Positions 44,601 to 52,784 of a DNA stretch of 64,000 bases are shown here, piece by piece. This DNA is from Bacillota bacterium (GTDB taxonomy: Bacteria > Armatimonadota > HRBIN16), in contig JAIMBJ010000006.1 of assembly GCA_023511455.1 (NCBI GenBank), positions 1-64,000 of the forward strand, read 5' to 3'. The notes under the pieces were generated by a model. That model saw nothing but the letters and a program-made list of their open reading frames with translations. It was not told the origin of the DNA and did not search any database. Position 1 is the stretch's first letter. Each line of letters begins with the position of its first letter. The position numbers were made by a program, and so were the translations under genes.

Positions 44601-47600
44601 CCAACGCATTTTCAAAGTAACCTCCGTAGCCATGCGTGAGGATATACACGTTTTGGGCGCTCTGGATGGTTTGCCTCGCCGCTTGATCGTTAATCACCAG
44701 TTGGGTAGACCCAGTTAGTCCCGTGGACACTGTGGTCAGGTTCGGCGTCCTCGCGTTGCCGTCTTTGAGGCCATTGAAGAGGTATACGTTTGTATAGGTA
44801 AACTGGTCGCTCCTGCCTCTCGTGGCGAAGTCTCCAATGTCTATGGACGCCCCTAAAATGGTGTATGTGAGCAGAGCGCGGAAGTCGGAACGGATGCTGG
44901 GATCGGGTAGGTTACGGATGAGCGGATAGAGGTAGTTCAGTACGTCCTGAACCGTTGTACCTATCCGCTCTCTGGCACGCAGCACGCGCGACCTCCACTC
45001 TTCCGCGGGCACGTTCGCTGGTCGCTCCGCCGCAAATCCTTCCCAGTCGAAGGGGTTGCGCGGGTTAATCCAATCGGCTTTGAGTGTATCGGCAACGCCC
45101 GCGCCCGTCGCTTCTCCGTAGGGCAGGACGAAGAACCGATACGGAAATTCGCTCCAAGCATCCAGCGGCTCCGTCAGCAACCAGTACTCGTCATACATGC
45201 GTCCTGGCGCCAACTCCGAGCCAATCCAATAGCTTCCCCGTCCTTCCACGTAGATACGGATGAGTTGCGGCGGTAGCGGAACACGCCCCCTGACACTAAT
45301 GGTGAAGGGTGCAGGGCGATTGATGCGAAGGTCTGTAGGTGCAGCCCACGTGGTTACTTGGATGGGGTCATCCTGAGGCGTTTCCAGCGAGAGCGCAGAG
45401 CGCAGGCGCACCTCAGCCCGGCCTTTCTTCAGCACCACATCGTATGCGGTGTTGGGCAGGTTGGACAGATTGAATTGCGCCTTCAGCGCATACGAACTAA
45501 TGTCCGACAGCCGCTCTGCAGCGACGCGAACAGTGCCGTTGTCGAGGAAAACTTGCACGCTGTTGTCAAAACCAGCACCATAGACCTGCAACGTTAGTGG
45601 TATCCCGATGAGCTGGTTCCAGAAGCCGATATTCGGAGACACCCCATCCAGCCATAGCGGCCAACGCGCCTGAACATATCGGGAACTCCTGAAGCCATCC
45701 TGTTCTACCACCACTTGCCAGTACCAGTATCCCTTAGCGGGAGCCAGGTTCACCACATCCGCAGCAGAAAAAGTCGCGACTACACGTTCTGCCTCGACGC
45801 GCGGGTCTTGCGCAGGAGACACTGTGCCCATGTCCGAACGCAGCTGAACCGTCACAGGCAGGGTGGGGTCGAACGCACCACGCAATTCCAGCTGCAGCGG
45901 CTGCGGTTCGGCTGGGTCAACCACAATCTCAGATGGCACGACGAAATCGACAGAGGGAGCTACGACGTTGATGTTGTGAGAAGCCTGTTCCCCGTTGGGA
46001 TTGGCAACGACGATGCGTCCAGACAAACGGAAGTTGCGCGCGAGATAGTCTCGGTACGGTGAAAAATCGAACGTCGCCTGTATCTCTGATTGGCTGGTGA
46101 CCCGTGCTTCTGATGGGGTCAGCGCGCTGAGACCAGAACTATCCGCTGGGCGAAACTCCACTCGCGCAGCTGGGGCAAAAGCGCTGCCGCGGATGGTCAC
46201 TGTCACCACGCGCGGGAACAGCCTTTCGGGGCTGACGCTGCTGATGGCTGGTACCGCACGCTGTATGGTGAACGCCTGCGGCAGGCGTCCCGTCTTACCG
46301 TTGGGGTTGCGCACTACCACATCCCATCGGCTGTTTTCGGGTTTACCGTCCACATCCACCGTGCCGCGCAGGCGTGATGCGTCCACTCGGGAGACGTTCA
46401 GCGCATCGATGCGCTCCGATTCTCGCTCCAGCCAGAAGGTCGCCCCTTCCTCAAAGTTACTGCCGCTAACAGTGAGCTCCACCTGACCCAGGTTGGCAGC
46501 ACTGGCGGGCGAAACACCTGTCACCACCGGGCGCGGGTACGCAATCAGGAAAGCCCCGCCCTTTCGCGCCTCGCGCCCGTCGGGGTTGCGCACCACCACG
46601 TCCCACACACTCTCGTCAGGCTTGCCGTCCACGTTCAGCGTGCCTGTGAGCTGTCCTGCAGAGACGAACTGGACGTCGGTTGCATCAATACGGTCGCCGT
46701 TGCGTTCCAGGCGGAAGGTTGCCCCATCCTGAAAGCCGTCGCCGAATACGTTCACCCGCACTGTGCCCGCCGGGGCTGCTTGTGACGGCGCGACCTCCAG
46801 CACCGCGAACTCACCACCTGTGCCTCGTTGCAGGGCGTACAGACCTACCTCTCCCGCCGCCACGTAGACCAGTGCGCCCGCGGAGGCCGCATGATAGGCA
46901 CTGCCCTCCCACCGCGCTACCGGCGAAAACACGGGCAGCAGCGACAGGTCAAAAGCAGACAGGGTATACCCGTCGGTAACGTAGGCGATGCCGTCCGCCA
47001 TCTGCACACGCGGCTTTGCAATCGCCTGTCGTGGATTGTCCCACCTCGCCACCACCTGCGGCTGTGTGGGGTCTGCCACGTTGACCGCCACCGCATCGCC
47101 GCTGCTGAGCGTGACGATGGCTACGTTTCCCAACACAGCCAGGTCTGCCACGTAGGAAGAGGACGCCACCTCCACCTCCCCACGCAGCACTGGAGACACA
47201 GGGTTAGAAATGTCATAGATGCGCAGCTTGCGGTCGTAGTCCGCGCTATACAACAGGTTACCCCCAACCCCGCCGATTTCCAGCGCCACAGGGCGATTGG
47301 AGTAGCTCGCGCTCTGGCGGTGCACTCGTACAGGAGCCAGGCGGTTCGCGATGTCCACCACATCCAGACCGTTGAGGTGGGCGACGAAAAGAATGTTGCC
47401 CGTGAGCGCGATGTCTTCCACGTTCGTATTCGCCCCGTAATGGCTGAGGATGGAGGGGCTACGCGGGTTGGCGATGTCGATCAGCGTCACCGCCTTCGTG
47501 AGATCTCCGGTAGAGTAGGACACGACAGCAAGGGTGTCTTGCACCTGTATTTGCGGGTCACCGGATAACCTGGCGGGCAACACCGCCACGCCTGCACCTG

Positions 47601-48732
47601 AGATGGCGGCTGGGTTGGTGACATCATACACCCCGAACAGACCATCCTCCGCCGCAAACACAAATCCGGACCGGTGAGCGAGCGCGTAGGGCACCCGACC
47701 AGTGTAGGTACGACGCAACACGGGGGCGTCGCGAGTGGCGATATCGTAGACAAAGAGCTTTGTGTTGCTGAAGTTCACAGCCAGGTTGGAACTCGCATCC
47801 GCACCACCAATCTGCCCTTCCATGCTGCCAACGATGCGGGGATTGGCAGGGTCGGAGATGTCAAACACAAGGCTGAATCCCCAATCCATGATTGGCATGT
47901 ACAGGTAGTTGTCCACATGGATGAGAGGGGCAGTCGGATTATCGCCTTCCGGATAGAAGCCAACGACGCGCATATTGGCAGGGTCGGAGACATCAATCAC
48001 GCGCAGTCCGCCCTGAATACCTCCAAGCCACTGACCTGCGGCCACGAAGGCATAATTGCCGGACACGTGAACGGCGCGCGCAACGCCAATGTTACCGATA
48101 ATGCCCAGCCGTTGTGGGTTATCAGGCTGGGAGAGGTCCCACACGCTAAGACCTGCTGTGCTTTCACACAGGTAGAGCCGGTTGCCGACTACGGTTCCCC
48201 CGTCTCCGCCCAGCGACGCGCTCAGCGACACGGTGCGGATAAGTTGGGGATTATCAGGATTGCTCAGGTTCAACACATGCAGTTGGGAACCCCTGCTCAC
48301 ATAGCCAATATTGCCGTGAATAATCAGCCCGTCGAAGCTGCCTCCTGTATATTCGCCCACCACACGCGGCGAGGACAGATTCGAAATATCCACCACCTTG
48401 ATGGCGCCACCTGGACGCCCTTTGAACGCAGTCAGCACATAGGCGTAGTTGCCTGCCAGTACCACCTGATAGCCGAACATATCGTGGGAGGGCGCGTGCA
48501 GGCGATACACAAGACGCATATTGCTTACATCGTAGATGACGAGGATATTACCAGTGCCGGTGGTATAGGCGTAGTTTCCGCGCAGTTGCATCGCTCCGAA
48601 CGAGTCACCGGGATAGTGGCCTATCTGCTCGAAGCCCGATTGCGCGTGCGCGGACGAATAGAGAAGAAAGACGAGCAGTGTGCAGATTCCAGGCCATAGT
48701 TTTACTGATAATCTGTAATCTCTTACAGTCAT
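41674..48732 (-). CDS. Giant secreted multidomain protein: LVIVD propeller, IPT/TIG, alpha/beta-hydrolase, DUF11-like, FN3 and FlgD-like domains
   Basis: ATG 48732 follows GGAGGAG. The 2352-residue product has a signal peptide (WPGICTLLVFLLYSSAHAQ). Residues about 35-640 are many LVIVD repeats (GNYAYTTGTGNILVIYDVSN; GLSVWDLSQPDNPQRLG), likely two propellers. About 645-920 are three IPT/TIG Ig domains. About 1300-1560 is a lipase-like alpha/beta-hydrolase: oxyanion loop ILTHGYGGYF (about 1362) and nucleophile FIGESYGTYVNGG (Ser about 1453). About 1670-1830 is DUF11/CARDB-like (VVITDRIDPTLYDLSTFSFG), about 1845-1930 FN3-like, and the last 90 residues FlgD-like (SWDGRDAQGIALPAGAYMVE). It heads the operon from the promoter at 48883-48911. 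The catalytic role is inferred. Confidence 0.85.
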   Translation of the reverse strand: MTVRDYRLSVKLWPGICTLLVFLLYSSAHAQSGFEQIGHYPGDSFGAMQLRGNYAYTTGTGNILVIYDVSNMRLVYRLHAPSHDMFGYQVVLAGNYAYVLTAFKGRPGGAIKVVDISNLSSPRVVGEYTGGSFDGLIIHGNIGYVSRGSQLHVLNLSNPDNPQLIRTVSLSASLGGDGGTVVGNRLYLCESTAGLSVWDLSQPDNPQRLGIIGNIGVARAVHVSGNYAFVAAGQWLGGIQGGLRVIDVSDPANMRVVGFYPEGDNPTAPLIHVDNYLYMPIMDWGFSLVFDISDPANPRIVGSMEGQIGGADASSNLAVNFSNTKLFVYDIATRDAPVLRRTYTGRVPYALAHRSGFVFAAEDGLFGVYDVTNPAAISGAGVAVLPARLSGDPQIQVQDTLAVVSYSTGDLTKAVTLIDIANPRSPSILSHYGANTNVEDIALTGNILFVAHLNGLDVVDIANRLAPVRVHRQSASYSNRPVALEIGGVGGNLLYSADYDRKLRIYDISNPVSPVLRGEVEVASSSYVADLAVLGNVAIVTLSSGDAVAVNVADPTQPQVVARWDNPRQAIAKPRVQMADGIAYVTDGYTLSAFDLSLLPVFSPVARWEGSAYHAASAGALVYVAAGEVGLYALQRGTGGEFAVLEVAPSQAAPAGTVRVNVFGDGFQDGATFRLERNGDRIDATDVQFVSAGQLTGTLNVDGKPDESVWDVVVRNPDGREARKGGAFLIAYPRPVVTGVSPASAANLGQVELTVSGSNFEEGATFWLERESERIDALNVSRVDASRLRGTVDVDGKPENSRWDVVVRNPNGKTGRLPQAFTIQRAVPAISSVSPERLFPRVVTVTIRGSAFAPAARVEFRPADSSGLSALTPSEARVTSQSEIQATFDFSPYRDYLARNFRLSGRIVVANPNGEQASHNINVVAPSVDFVVPSEIVVDPAEPQPLQLELRGAFDPTLPVTVQLRSDMGTVSPAQDPRVEAERVVATFSAADVVNLAPAKGYWYWQVVVEQDGFRSSRYVQARWPLWLDGVSPNIGFWNQLIGIPLTLQVYGAGFDNSVQVFLDNGTVRVAAERLSDISSYALKAQFNLSNLPNTAYDVVLKKGRAEVRLRSALSLETPQDDPIQVTTWAAPTDLRINRPAPFTISVRGRVPLPPQLIRIYVEGRGSYWIGSELAPGRMYDEYWLLTEPLDAWSEFPYRFFVLPYGEATGAGVADTLKADWINPRNPFDWEGFAAERPANVPAEEWRSRVLRARERIGTTVQDVLNYLYPLIRNLPDPSIRSDFRALLTYTILGASIDIGDFATRGRSDQFTYTNVYLFNGLKDGNARTPNLTTVSTGLTGSTQLVINDQAARQTIQSAQNVYILTHGYGGYFENALDPSVAKRDDFNRLAQTIKEKDPNAAVLILTWQEAATNPIIFVSGTQVGPSAQSFAAQLQAIGIDTNRQKVTFIGESYGTYVNGGIAKQLAAQGNYNFNNVYWIGCNPASEKSGQSPFNWVGKGVFKVAVALQTNSLADTQFKGFADYHIYLKTDKTDTVGLHTSGITALTQAINADSGWLTFSPEFRQRLQSGKTDDRAQFVFDLDAGATFGFTYDGTLDAATGQYNPAERYRILNDGVLPSKPKKVSSAPDKNLQVSHNMRTWASRDPNEKLGSVGVGARNYINAGASIGYTIFFENVATATAAAQTVVITDRIDPTLYDLSTFSFGPVWVAGRLINAPPGGTTFRTDVDLRPQNNLLLRITGNLDTVTGWIEWRFESIDPETGLPTEDVLAGFLPPNQNPPDGEGWVTFSVRPKPDLPDGTELRNTATIVFDENEPIQTNVVVHTIDAVPPTARVSVLPETQPLPRFVVRWTGEDSGSGVAEYSVYYREDGGPWQQWIGATSRTEAVFVGRFGSSYEFKVRARDYLGNEEPDSDEPEAQTRVGQPPTIPAGLRLVTLPVFTESRDTRVTLNTEPAQIAWFDPATNQYAIAPAAETVFQPGRAFWVRLAQDTQPDISGELPAMHQPFAVNLQPGWNLVGNPWLTEWEWNVQAIQVQHNGQTLSLNDAGNLVEPYAWRWDGSQYQLVYDASILNGVTNRVQAWEGVWMFAQQPVRLLIAPPNTRAASSSRANRSEKPGWSVTLLAQAQGKVGQVMFGAAEGSRALSVAQPPSPPGGEVGLQIRLVRNGQPMLADIRSDTRSTRNTWEVEVQVPAGDDDRATLWWQNVHRAPRGVNPVLVDLQTGERRFLRHTSSHTFAVSRQGGTYRFRIEMVPQGELLRITNVRVSGGRSQGSYTVSFDINAGAQVEVNVLSAGKVVRRLMNTITRSEGIQQVSWDGRDAQGIALPAGAYMVEVRATGTDGQVARVTVPVVLTR

Positions 48733-48763
48733 CGGCTCCTCCATGGCGTATGGGTTTTTTGCC

Positions 48764-48879
48764 TTCGGAAGTTACGCAGCGAGAAGGCGGGTGACCTTCG
48801 CAATCTGCTCTGACTGTGCCCTATCGCTGTGGACACAATAGTGCCTGTAGAACCGCCGTTTCCAACCGCGTAACCCTGA
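48764..48879. repeat. Short degenerate MITE-like element in the leader of the giant-protein operon
   Basis: The left end (GGAAGTTACGCAG, 48767-48779) and the right end (CAACCGCGTAACCC, 48863-48876) are imperfect copies of the MITE ends: 11 and 13 of 17 bases match. They face each other as inverted repeats and enclose about 85 bp of unrelated sequence. The intact MITE lies 72 bp further on. The operon promoter lies between the two. Confidence 0.4.
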
Positions 48880-48882
48880 ATC

Positions 48883-48911
48883 ATTATAGGTTAGCATGAG
48901 TAAATTTTCAA
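48883..48911 (-). promoter_or_regulatory. Sigma-70-type promoter of the giant-protein operon
   Basis: TTGAAA (48906-48911) and TATAAT (48883-48888) with a 17-base spacer on the minus strand. The leader is about 145 bases and contains the degenerate MITE-like element. Confidence 0.6.
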
Positions 48912-48950
48912 GAGTATCCATGTTTTCCTTCTGTCTCGTATTTTTCTCGG

Positions 48951-49147
48951 TAGGAGTTACGCAGTTGCGATGAACATCTAACGAGTCAGGCTTTTTTCAG
49001 TGATTGCACTGACACTTTACTGTCATGCTGAGCGAAAGCCAAGCATCTCAGCCCGTTAAAAGAGATTCTTCGCTCCACTCAGAATGACAGATGATGTCGC
49101 TTTACATCGGAAACTCTCGGATAGTCTTACAACTGCGTAACTCCTAG
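48951..49147. mobile_element. MITE with IS701-type terminal inverted repeats
   Basis: TAGGAGTTACGCAGTTG at 48951-48967 and its exact reverse complement at 49130-49146 bound about 195 bp without coding capacity. The ends are identical to the IS701-like end at 359-375. If the tips are the G at 48954 and C at 49143, the flanks are GTAG and CTAG, a four-base target duplication with one change. The inside holds an imperfect palindrome (TGTCATGCTGAGCG ... CTCAGAATGACA) that recurs at 15385-15545. With 48764-48911 it fills the 482-bp gap between two large genes; 49148-49214 shows nothing more. Confidence 0.75.
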
Positions 49148-49214
49148 TCGGTTCTGCAGACACGCAGTTTAGGGGGGTGCGTTTTCTGCGCCATACCTCG
49201 CCACGTGCTCGTTC

Positions 49215-52200
49215 TCAAAAAGAGACACGAACCATAGTCTTTCCCGCACCCGGCTGCAGCCTCACGCAGTCGCCTGTGAAGTCATTGTGTGGTTGTCCGT
49301 TCACTTCCACGCGCCGGATGAGCTTTCCGTCCGGATGGGGGAGGCGCAGGCAGGTGGTAACGCCGTCTGAAACATCCGCGAGCGTCACCTCTACCTCGAT
49401 GACTCCCTGTGCGAGGCACGAGCGAAGGCGGTAGCTGACTGTGCCAAATCGGGTGAGCAGGTTCTGTACATGGATGCTCTGTCCGTCTTTCAGCCAGTGG
49501 CCCGGCACGAGGGGGGCGAGCCACAGTTCGTTGTCATGCTCCATCGCCAGCATGAAGCGTGTCTGCTGTAGAAAATAACCTGTCTCGTGCGTCTTGTTCC
49601 ACGCGCCGGTGTTGTTGAAGTGTTCCCAGAGCCAGAGCGTTTCCTCGTTGAGCAGTGAAGCCAGCATGTTGAAGTAGGAGCGGATGAAAGGCTTGCGGTC
49701 GTTGCGCAGAGCGTAGATTTCCGGATTGCGCGTATAGTAGGGTTGCACTTTGGAGAAGCCGCCCAAATTGAACCAGTCCTTGTGGTTTTGTTCGGCAGGA
49801 TAATCGAACCAGCCGCTCTGTAGGAAGGCGACGTCCTCGAGGTAGTCCATTATCCACCCTGTCTCGCGCGAGTCGGAAGGGATGACGGCTTGAGGAACCA
49901 GCTGGTGTGCGCCGAGCTCCACATCGTATGCCCAGCTGCGGTTGGCATCCTCGCCGGGGAACAGATGCGCGGTGGGAGCAGGGCAGTGTACCTGCGACGG
50001 CGAGCCGGGCACCCATGTGCCGTCTTGCAAGGGCACCACAGGCATCTGTGCCTGTGTTTGCCGGTATGCCCGCAGGATATCCCGGCGAAAACGCTGTGAC
50101 TCCTGAGGCAGTTCCTCTGCGCCTGCAATGCCGGCATCGGCGAGGGCACGTGCAGCATGGTACAGTCCTGCGCAATAGTAGCCGTTGAGCGCAAAGTAGT
50201 AGGCGTAGGCATTCCAGTCTGCCATCACGCCCGGAGGCATCAGCCCATACTCCGGTACAGGTTCACCGTCGGGAGCGCGCTGCATCGTCTTTTCCCGCTG
50301 GCGAACAATCCACCGGCACACATTCTCCACCGCCGGCGCTACTTGGCGGAGCCACCCGCTATCCCGCGTGAGTGCAACGTATTCGCCCAGTGTCCACAGA
50401 TGCCAGCCCGTGCCCATCAGCGTGTATCCTGTGGTGAGGTAACCCGCAGGGTGGTAACGATGCACGAAGAACTCTAGCGCACGGCGGGCAAACTCGCGAT
50501 GCCCCAGTAACAGCATCCCACGAATGGGCGAGTGCGCCTCGCTCTCCAGGGGTCCGTATGCCATCGACGCAATCCACGCCGCAACACGTTTGCCGTTTTC
50601 CTCGTTGCGGGCGGCGAGCAAACAGTGTACCTGCGACGCCCGAATCACGTTCATCAGGTCGGCATCTGGGATTTCGATGCGCGTGGCTTCACTCATGACC
50701 GACTGCCAGTATCGCTCGGTTCTGGTAAGAGCGTCTTGCGGTGACAGTGTGGGGATTACTTCTTCTGCCGACATCTCCCACGCCGGAAGCACGAGCAGCA
50801 GGCTTCGTTTGTCGCCGGGGGGAACCGAGGTACTGAAGCGAATGCCGCCTTCCCCAGCTTCCCCAGCCCAGCCGTCGCCCGCAGGTTGCACTATCGCCGA
50901 AACCGTTTGTCCATGCCCTATCTGGAAGCCGCTGGCAAGAGGCTGGATTTGCGGTTCGGGTTTTACCAGCAATCCTAACTGTGCGGTATTGGGGTGTGAA
51001 CCGGTGTTCTCTGCCTCGATGAGCACGAAGCAGGCGGCGCGTTCGTACAACCAGCCGTTCGAATCGGGGATGGGGTTCTCGTCCAGCGGCGCCACAAAAG
51101 CGGTCTGCCGATATACCATACCGCCGTCCCGCCACGTCATGACAGTCACAGGTAGCCAGCCATGATGCAGGTGTCGCTCCGTCCACTGCGCCTTTCCGCC
51201 CGCGTACAGAGGCTGTATTTGAAGCTCCTCTTTACGGAGCGTGCCATCGCGTTCTACGATGAATTTGCGGTTGTCGCACGCCAGCGAAAGCATCATGGGA
51301 CCGTTGTTCTGCACTTTGTGATGCGTCTTCTCCATCGCCTGTGCGAAGGTTTGTTCGGGCAGCCGACGAACGCGCTCCAGCACCGTCTTGCGCCGTGCGA
51401 TTCTGCGCCGGTATTGCTCTATGGTCAGATCAGGGTCTCGAGATACCAGCAAGCCCACATGAGGTACGTACACCGCGCCGTTCGTCAGCACGTCATCTAC
51501 TGCCACGCCAAACGCGCTATCGGAAAGGCGAATGCGCAGCACGGTGCGGTCGGATTTAAGCAGGGAGGCACGGCTGCAGCGAACACGCAGGCGAAGGGGC
51601 GTCTGCCCGTCCCATTGCGTCTCGTGTGTCGGATTCTCATCCAGCACAATCTCGCCGTTATACATGCGGATAGAGACCTGTCGCGCGGATTGCAGGCGGA
51701 GTGTCAACTCTGTTTCGTCCCAGCGAGAACTGGTAAAGGCGTGGATGGAGCGAATGGAAAGAGGCCCGGTCACGGGGTCGAAAACCCAGCGCACCTTCCG
51801 CACGCCGTAGGTCACCCCTGCGATGCCTCGCCAGTCCGGACGGATGACCCATTCCTGCTCCGCCTGCTCGATGGACGCGGAGACAGGAACCCATCGGCCC
51901 TGCCAGTGTGACTCGCCCACCCATGCCTGCATTTGCACCGTCTCCGATGGTGGCGGTGTGGAGGCGAAGCGAAGGCGCAGCTCCTCCAGCCTCCTTCTCT
52001 CCAGCCATTGCAAACCGATACTGCCCCGGCCATTGGCACCAGGGGGCACTGCGTATGTGCCGTTGGAGCTGGGAAGCAGCGGCTGTTCCAAGAAGATGTC
52101 CTCCGCAAGATACTCTTCGGTGCGTCCTGCGCGGCAACCCTCGGTTCGATTCGGGTCCGAGGTAATCACCCGCGCAAAGGGAGCGATATCCACGCGCAGG

Positions 52201-52688
52201 GTCTGCCGTTGCGCTCTGGCAGGTTGACGGGCACGCGTCAGACGCGCCTCCGCCCAGTTCGCGCAGTCGCAGGTGATGCCGTCTCCGGCGTCGGTTACCA
52301 CCAGCCTGAGCTCGTTTGCTCCCTTGACGGACACGCGTACCGGTTTGGGGGCATCGGTTTCGCGCATCACACCACTGTCAAAACGCTTTTTGCCGTCCAC
52401 GTAAACCTGAAAGACCACACTGCCCACATTACCATTCTGCCATTGCACCCCGACCTCCGCTTCGAATGCCTCGTATTCACCGTTGAGGTCTATGACGATT
52501 TCGCCGGGCGCATGATGCCCTACACCTCTGGCGTACTGCTTATCGCGGATACGCAGGGGCAGAGGAGTTTGCCCGGGTGCGTGTGCGCAGGTGTTGATGC
52601 CCAGCTCGCCCCAGCCCTGCTGCACGTACACGAGGCGGTGCTGCAAGTCGGCGAGGTACTCCACGACCGGCTGAGGGTTGTTCGTCAT
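49215..52688 (-). CDS. NPCBM-domain glycosidase-like protein with (alpha/alpha)6 barrel
   Basis: ATG 52688 gives 1157 residues; an ATG 14 codons earlier is possible but lacks an SD. Residues about 5-155 are an NPCBM carbohydrate-binding module (YVQQGWGELGINTCAHAPGQ, RGVGHHAPGEIVIDLNGEY, FQVYVDGKKRFDSGVM). The middle is beta-rich. About 690-1060 is a helical barrel like those of GH15/GH65/GH94-type enzymes: ESEAHSPIRGMLLLGH (about 740), TGYTLMGTGWHLWTLGEYV (about 780), GLMPPGVMADWNAYAYYFAL (about 840). The C-terminus is a beta-sandwich. There is no signal peptide. The catalytic acid and substrate cannot be assigned. Confidence 0.78.
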   Translation of the reverse strand: MTNNPQPVVEYLADLQHRLVYVQQGWGELGINTCAHAPGQTPLPLRIRDKQYARGVGHHAPGEIVIDLNGEYEAFEAEVGVQWQNGNVGSVVFQVYVDGKKRFDSGVMRETDAPKPVRVSVKGANELRLVVTDAGDGITCDCANWAEARLTRARQPARAQRQTLRVDIAPFARVITSDPNRTEGCRAGRTEEYLAEDIFLEQPLLPSSNGTYAVPPGANGRGSIGLQWLERRRLEELRLRFASTPPPSETVQMQAWVGESHWQGRWVPVSASIEQAEQEWVIRPDWRGIAGVTYGVRKVRWVFDPVTGPLSIRSIHAFTSSRWDETELTLRLQSARQVSIRMYNGEIVLDENPTHETQWDGQTPLRLRVRCSRASLLKSDRTVLRIRLSDSAFGVAVDDVLTNGAVYVPHVGLLVSRDPDLTIEQYRRRIARRKTVLERVRRLPEQTFAQAMEKTHHKVQNNGPMMLSLACDNRKFIVERDGTLRKEELQIQPLYAGGKAQWTERHLHHGWLPVTVMTWRDGGMVYRQTAFVAPLDENPIPDSNGWLYERAACFVLIEAENTGSHPNTAQLGLLVKPEPQIQPLASGFQIGHGQTVSAIVQPAGDGWAGEAGEGGIRFSTSVPPGDKRSLLLVLPAWEMSAEEVIPTLSPQDALTRTERYWQSVMSEATRIEIPDADLMNVIRASQVHCLLAARNEENGKRVAAWIASMAYGPLESEAHSPIRGMLLLGHREFARRALEFFVHRYHPAGYLTTGYTLMGTGWHLWTLGEYVALTRDSGWLRQVAPAVENVCRWIVRQREKTMQRAPDGEPVPEYGLMPPGVMADWNAYAYYFALNGYYCAGLYHAARALADAGIAGAEELPQESQRFRRDILRAYRQTQAQMPVVPLQDGTWVPGSPSQVHCPAPTAHLFPGEDANRSWAYDVELGAHQLVPQAVIPSDSRETGWIMDYLEDVAFLQSGWFDYPAEQNHKDWFNLGGFSKVQPYYTRNPEIYALRNDRKPFIRSYFNMLASLLNEETLWLWEHFNNTGAWNKTHETGYFLQQTRFMLAMEHDNELWLAPLVPGHWLKDGQSIHVQNLLTRFGTVSYRLRSCLAQGVIEVEVTLADVSDGVTTCLRLPHPDGKLIRRVEVNGQPHNDFTGDCVRLQPGAGKTMVRVSF

Positions 52689-52784
52689 GGTCAGTAATGC
52701 TCCTATGAATCGTATCAGTGAAAGCAACATTGGTTATCCCCGCTGTCAGACATTCGCCGGAACCGCTTCATTACCTGCCTGCAC

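Noticed and set aside
52688-52730. Signal peptide on the NPCBM glycosidase-like protein from an upstream ATG
   Set aside because: The stretch LLSLIRFIGALL is hydrophobic but short, no SD precedes that ATG, and no cleavage site follows.
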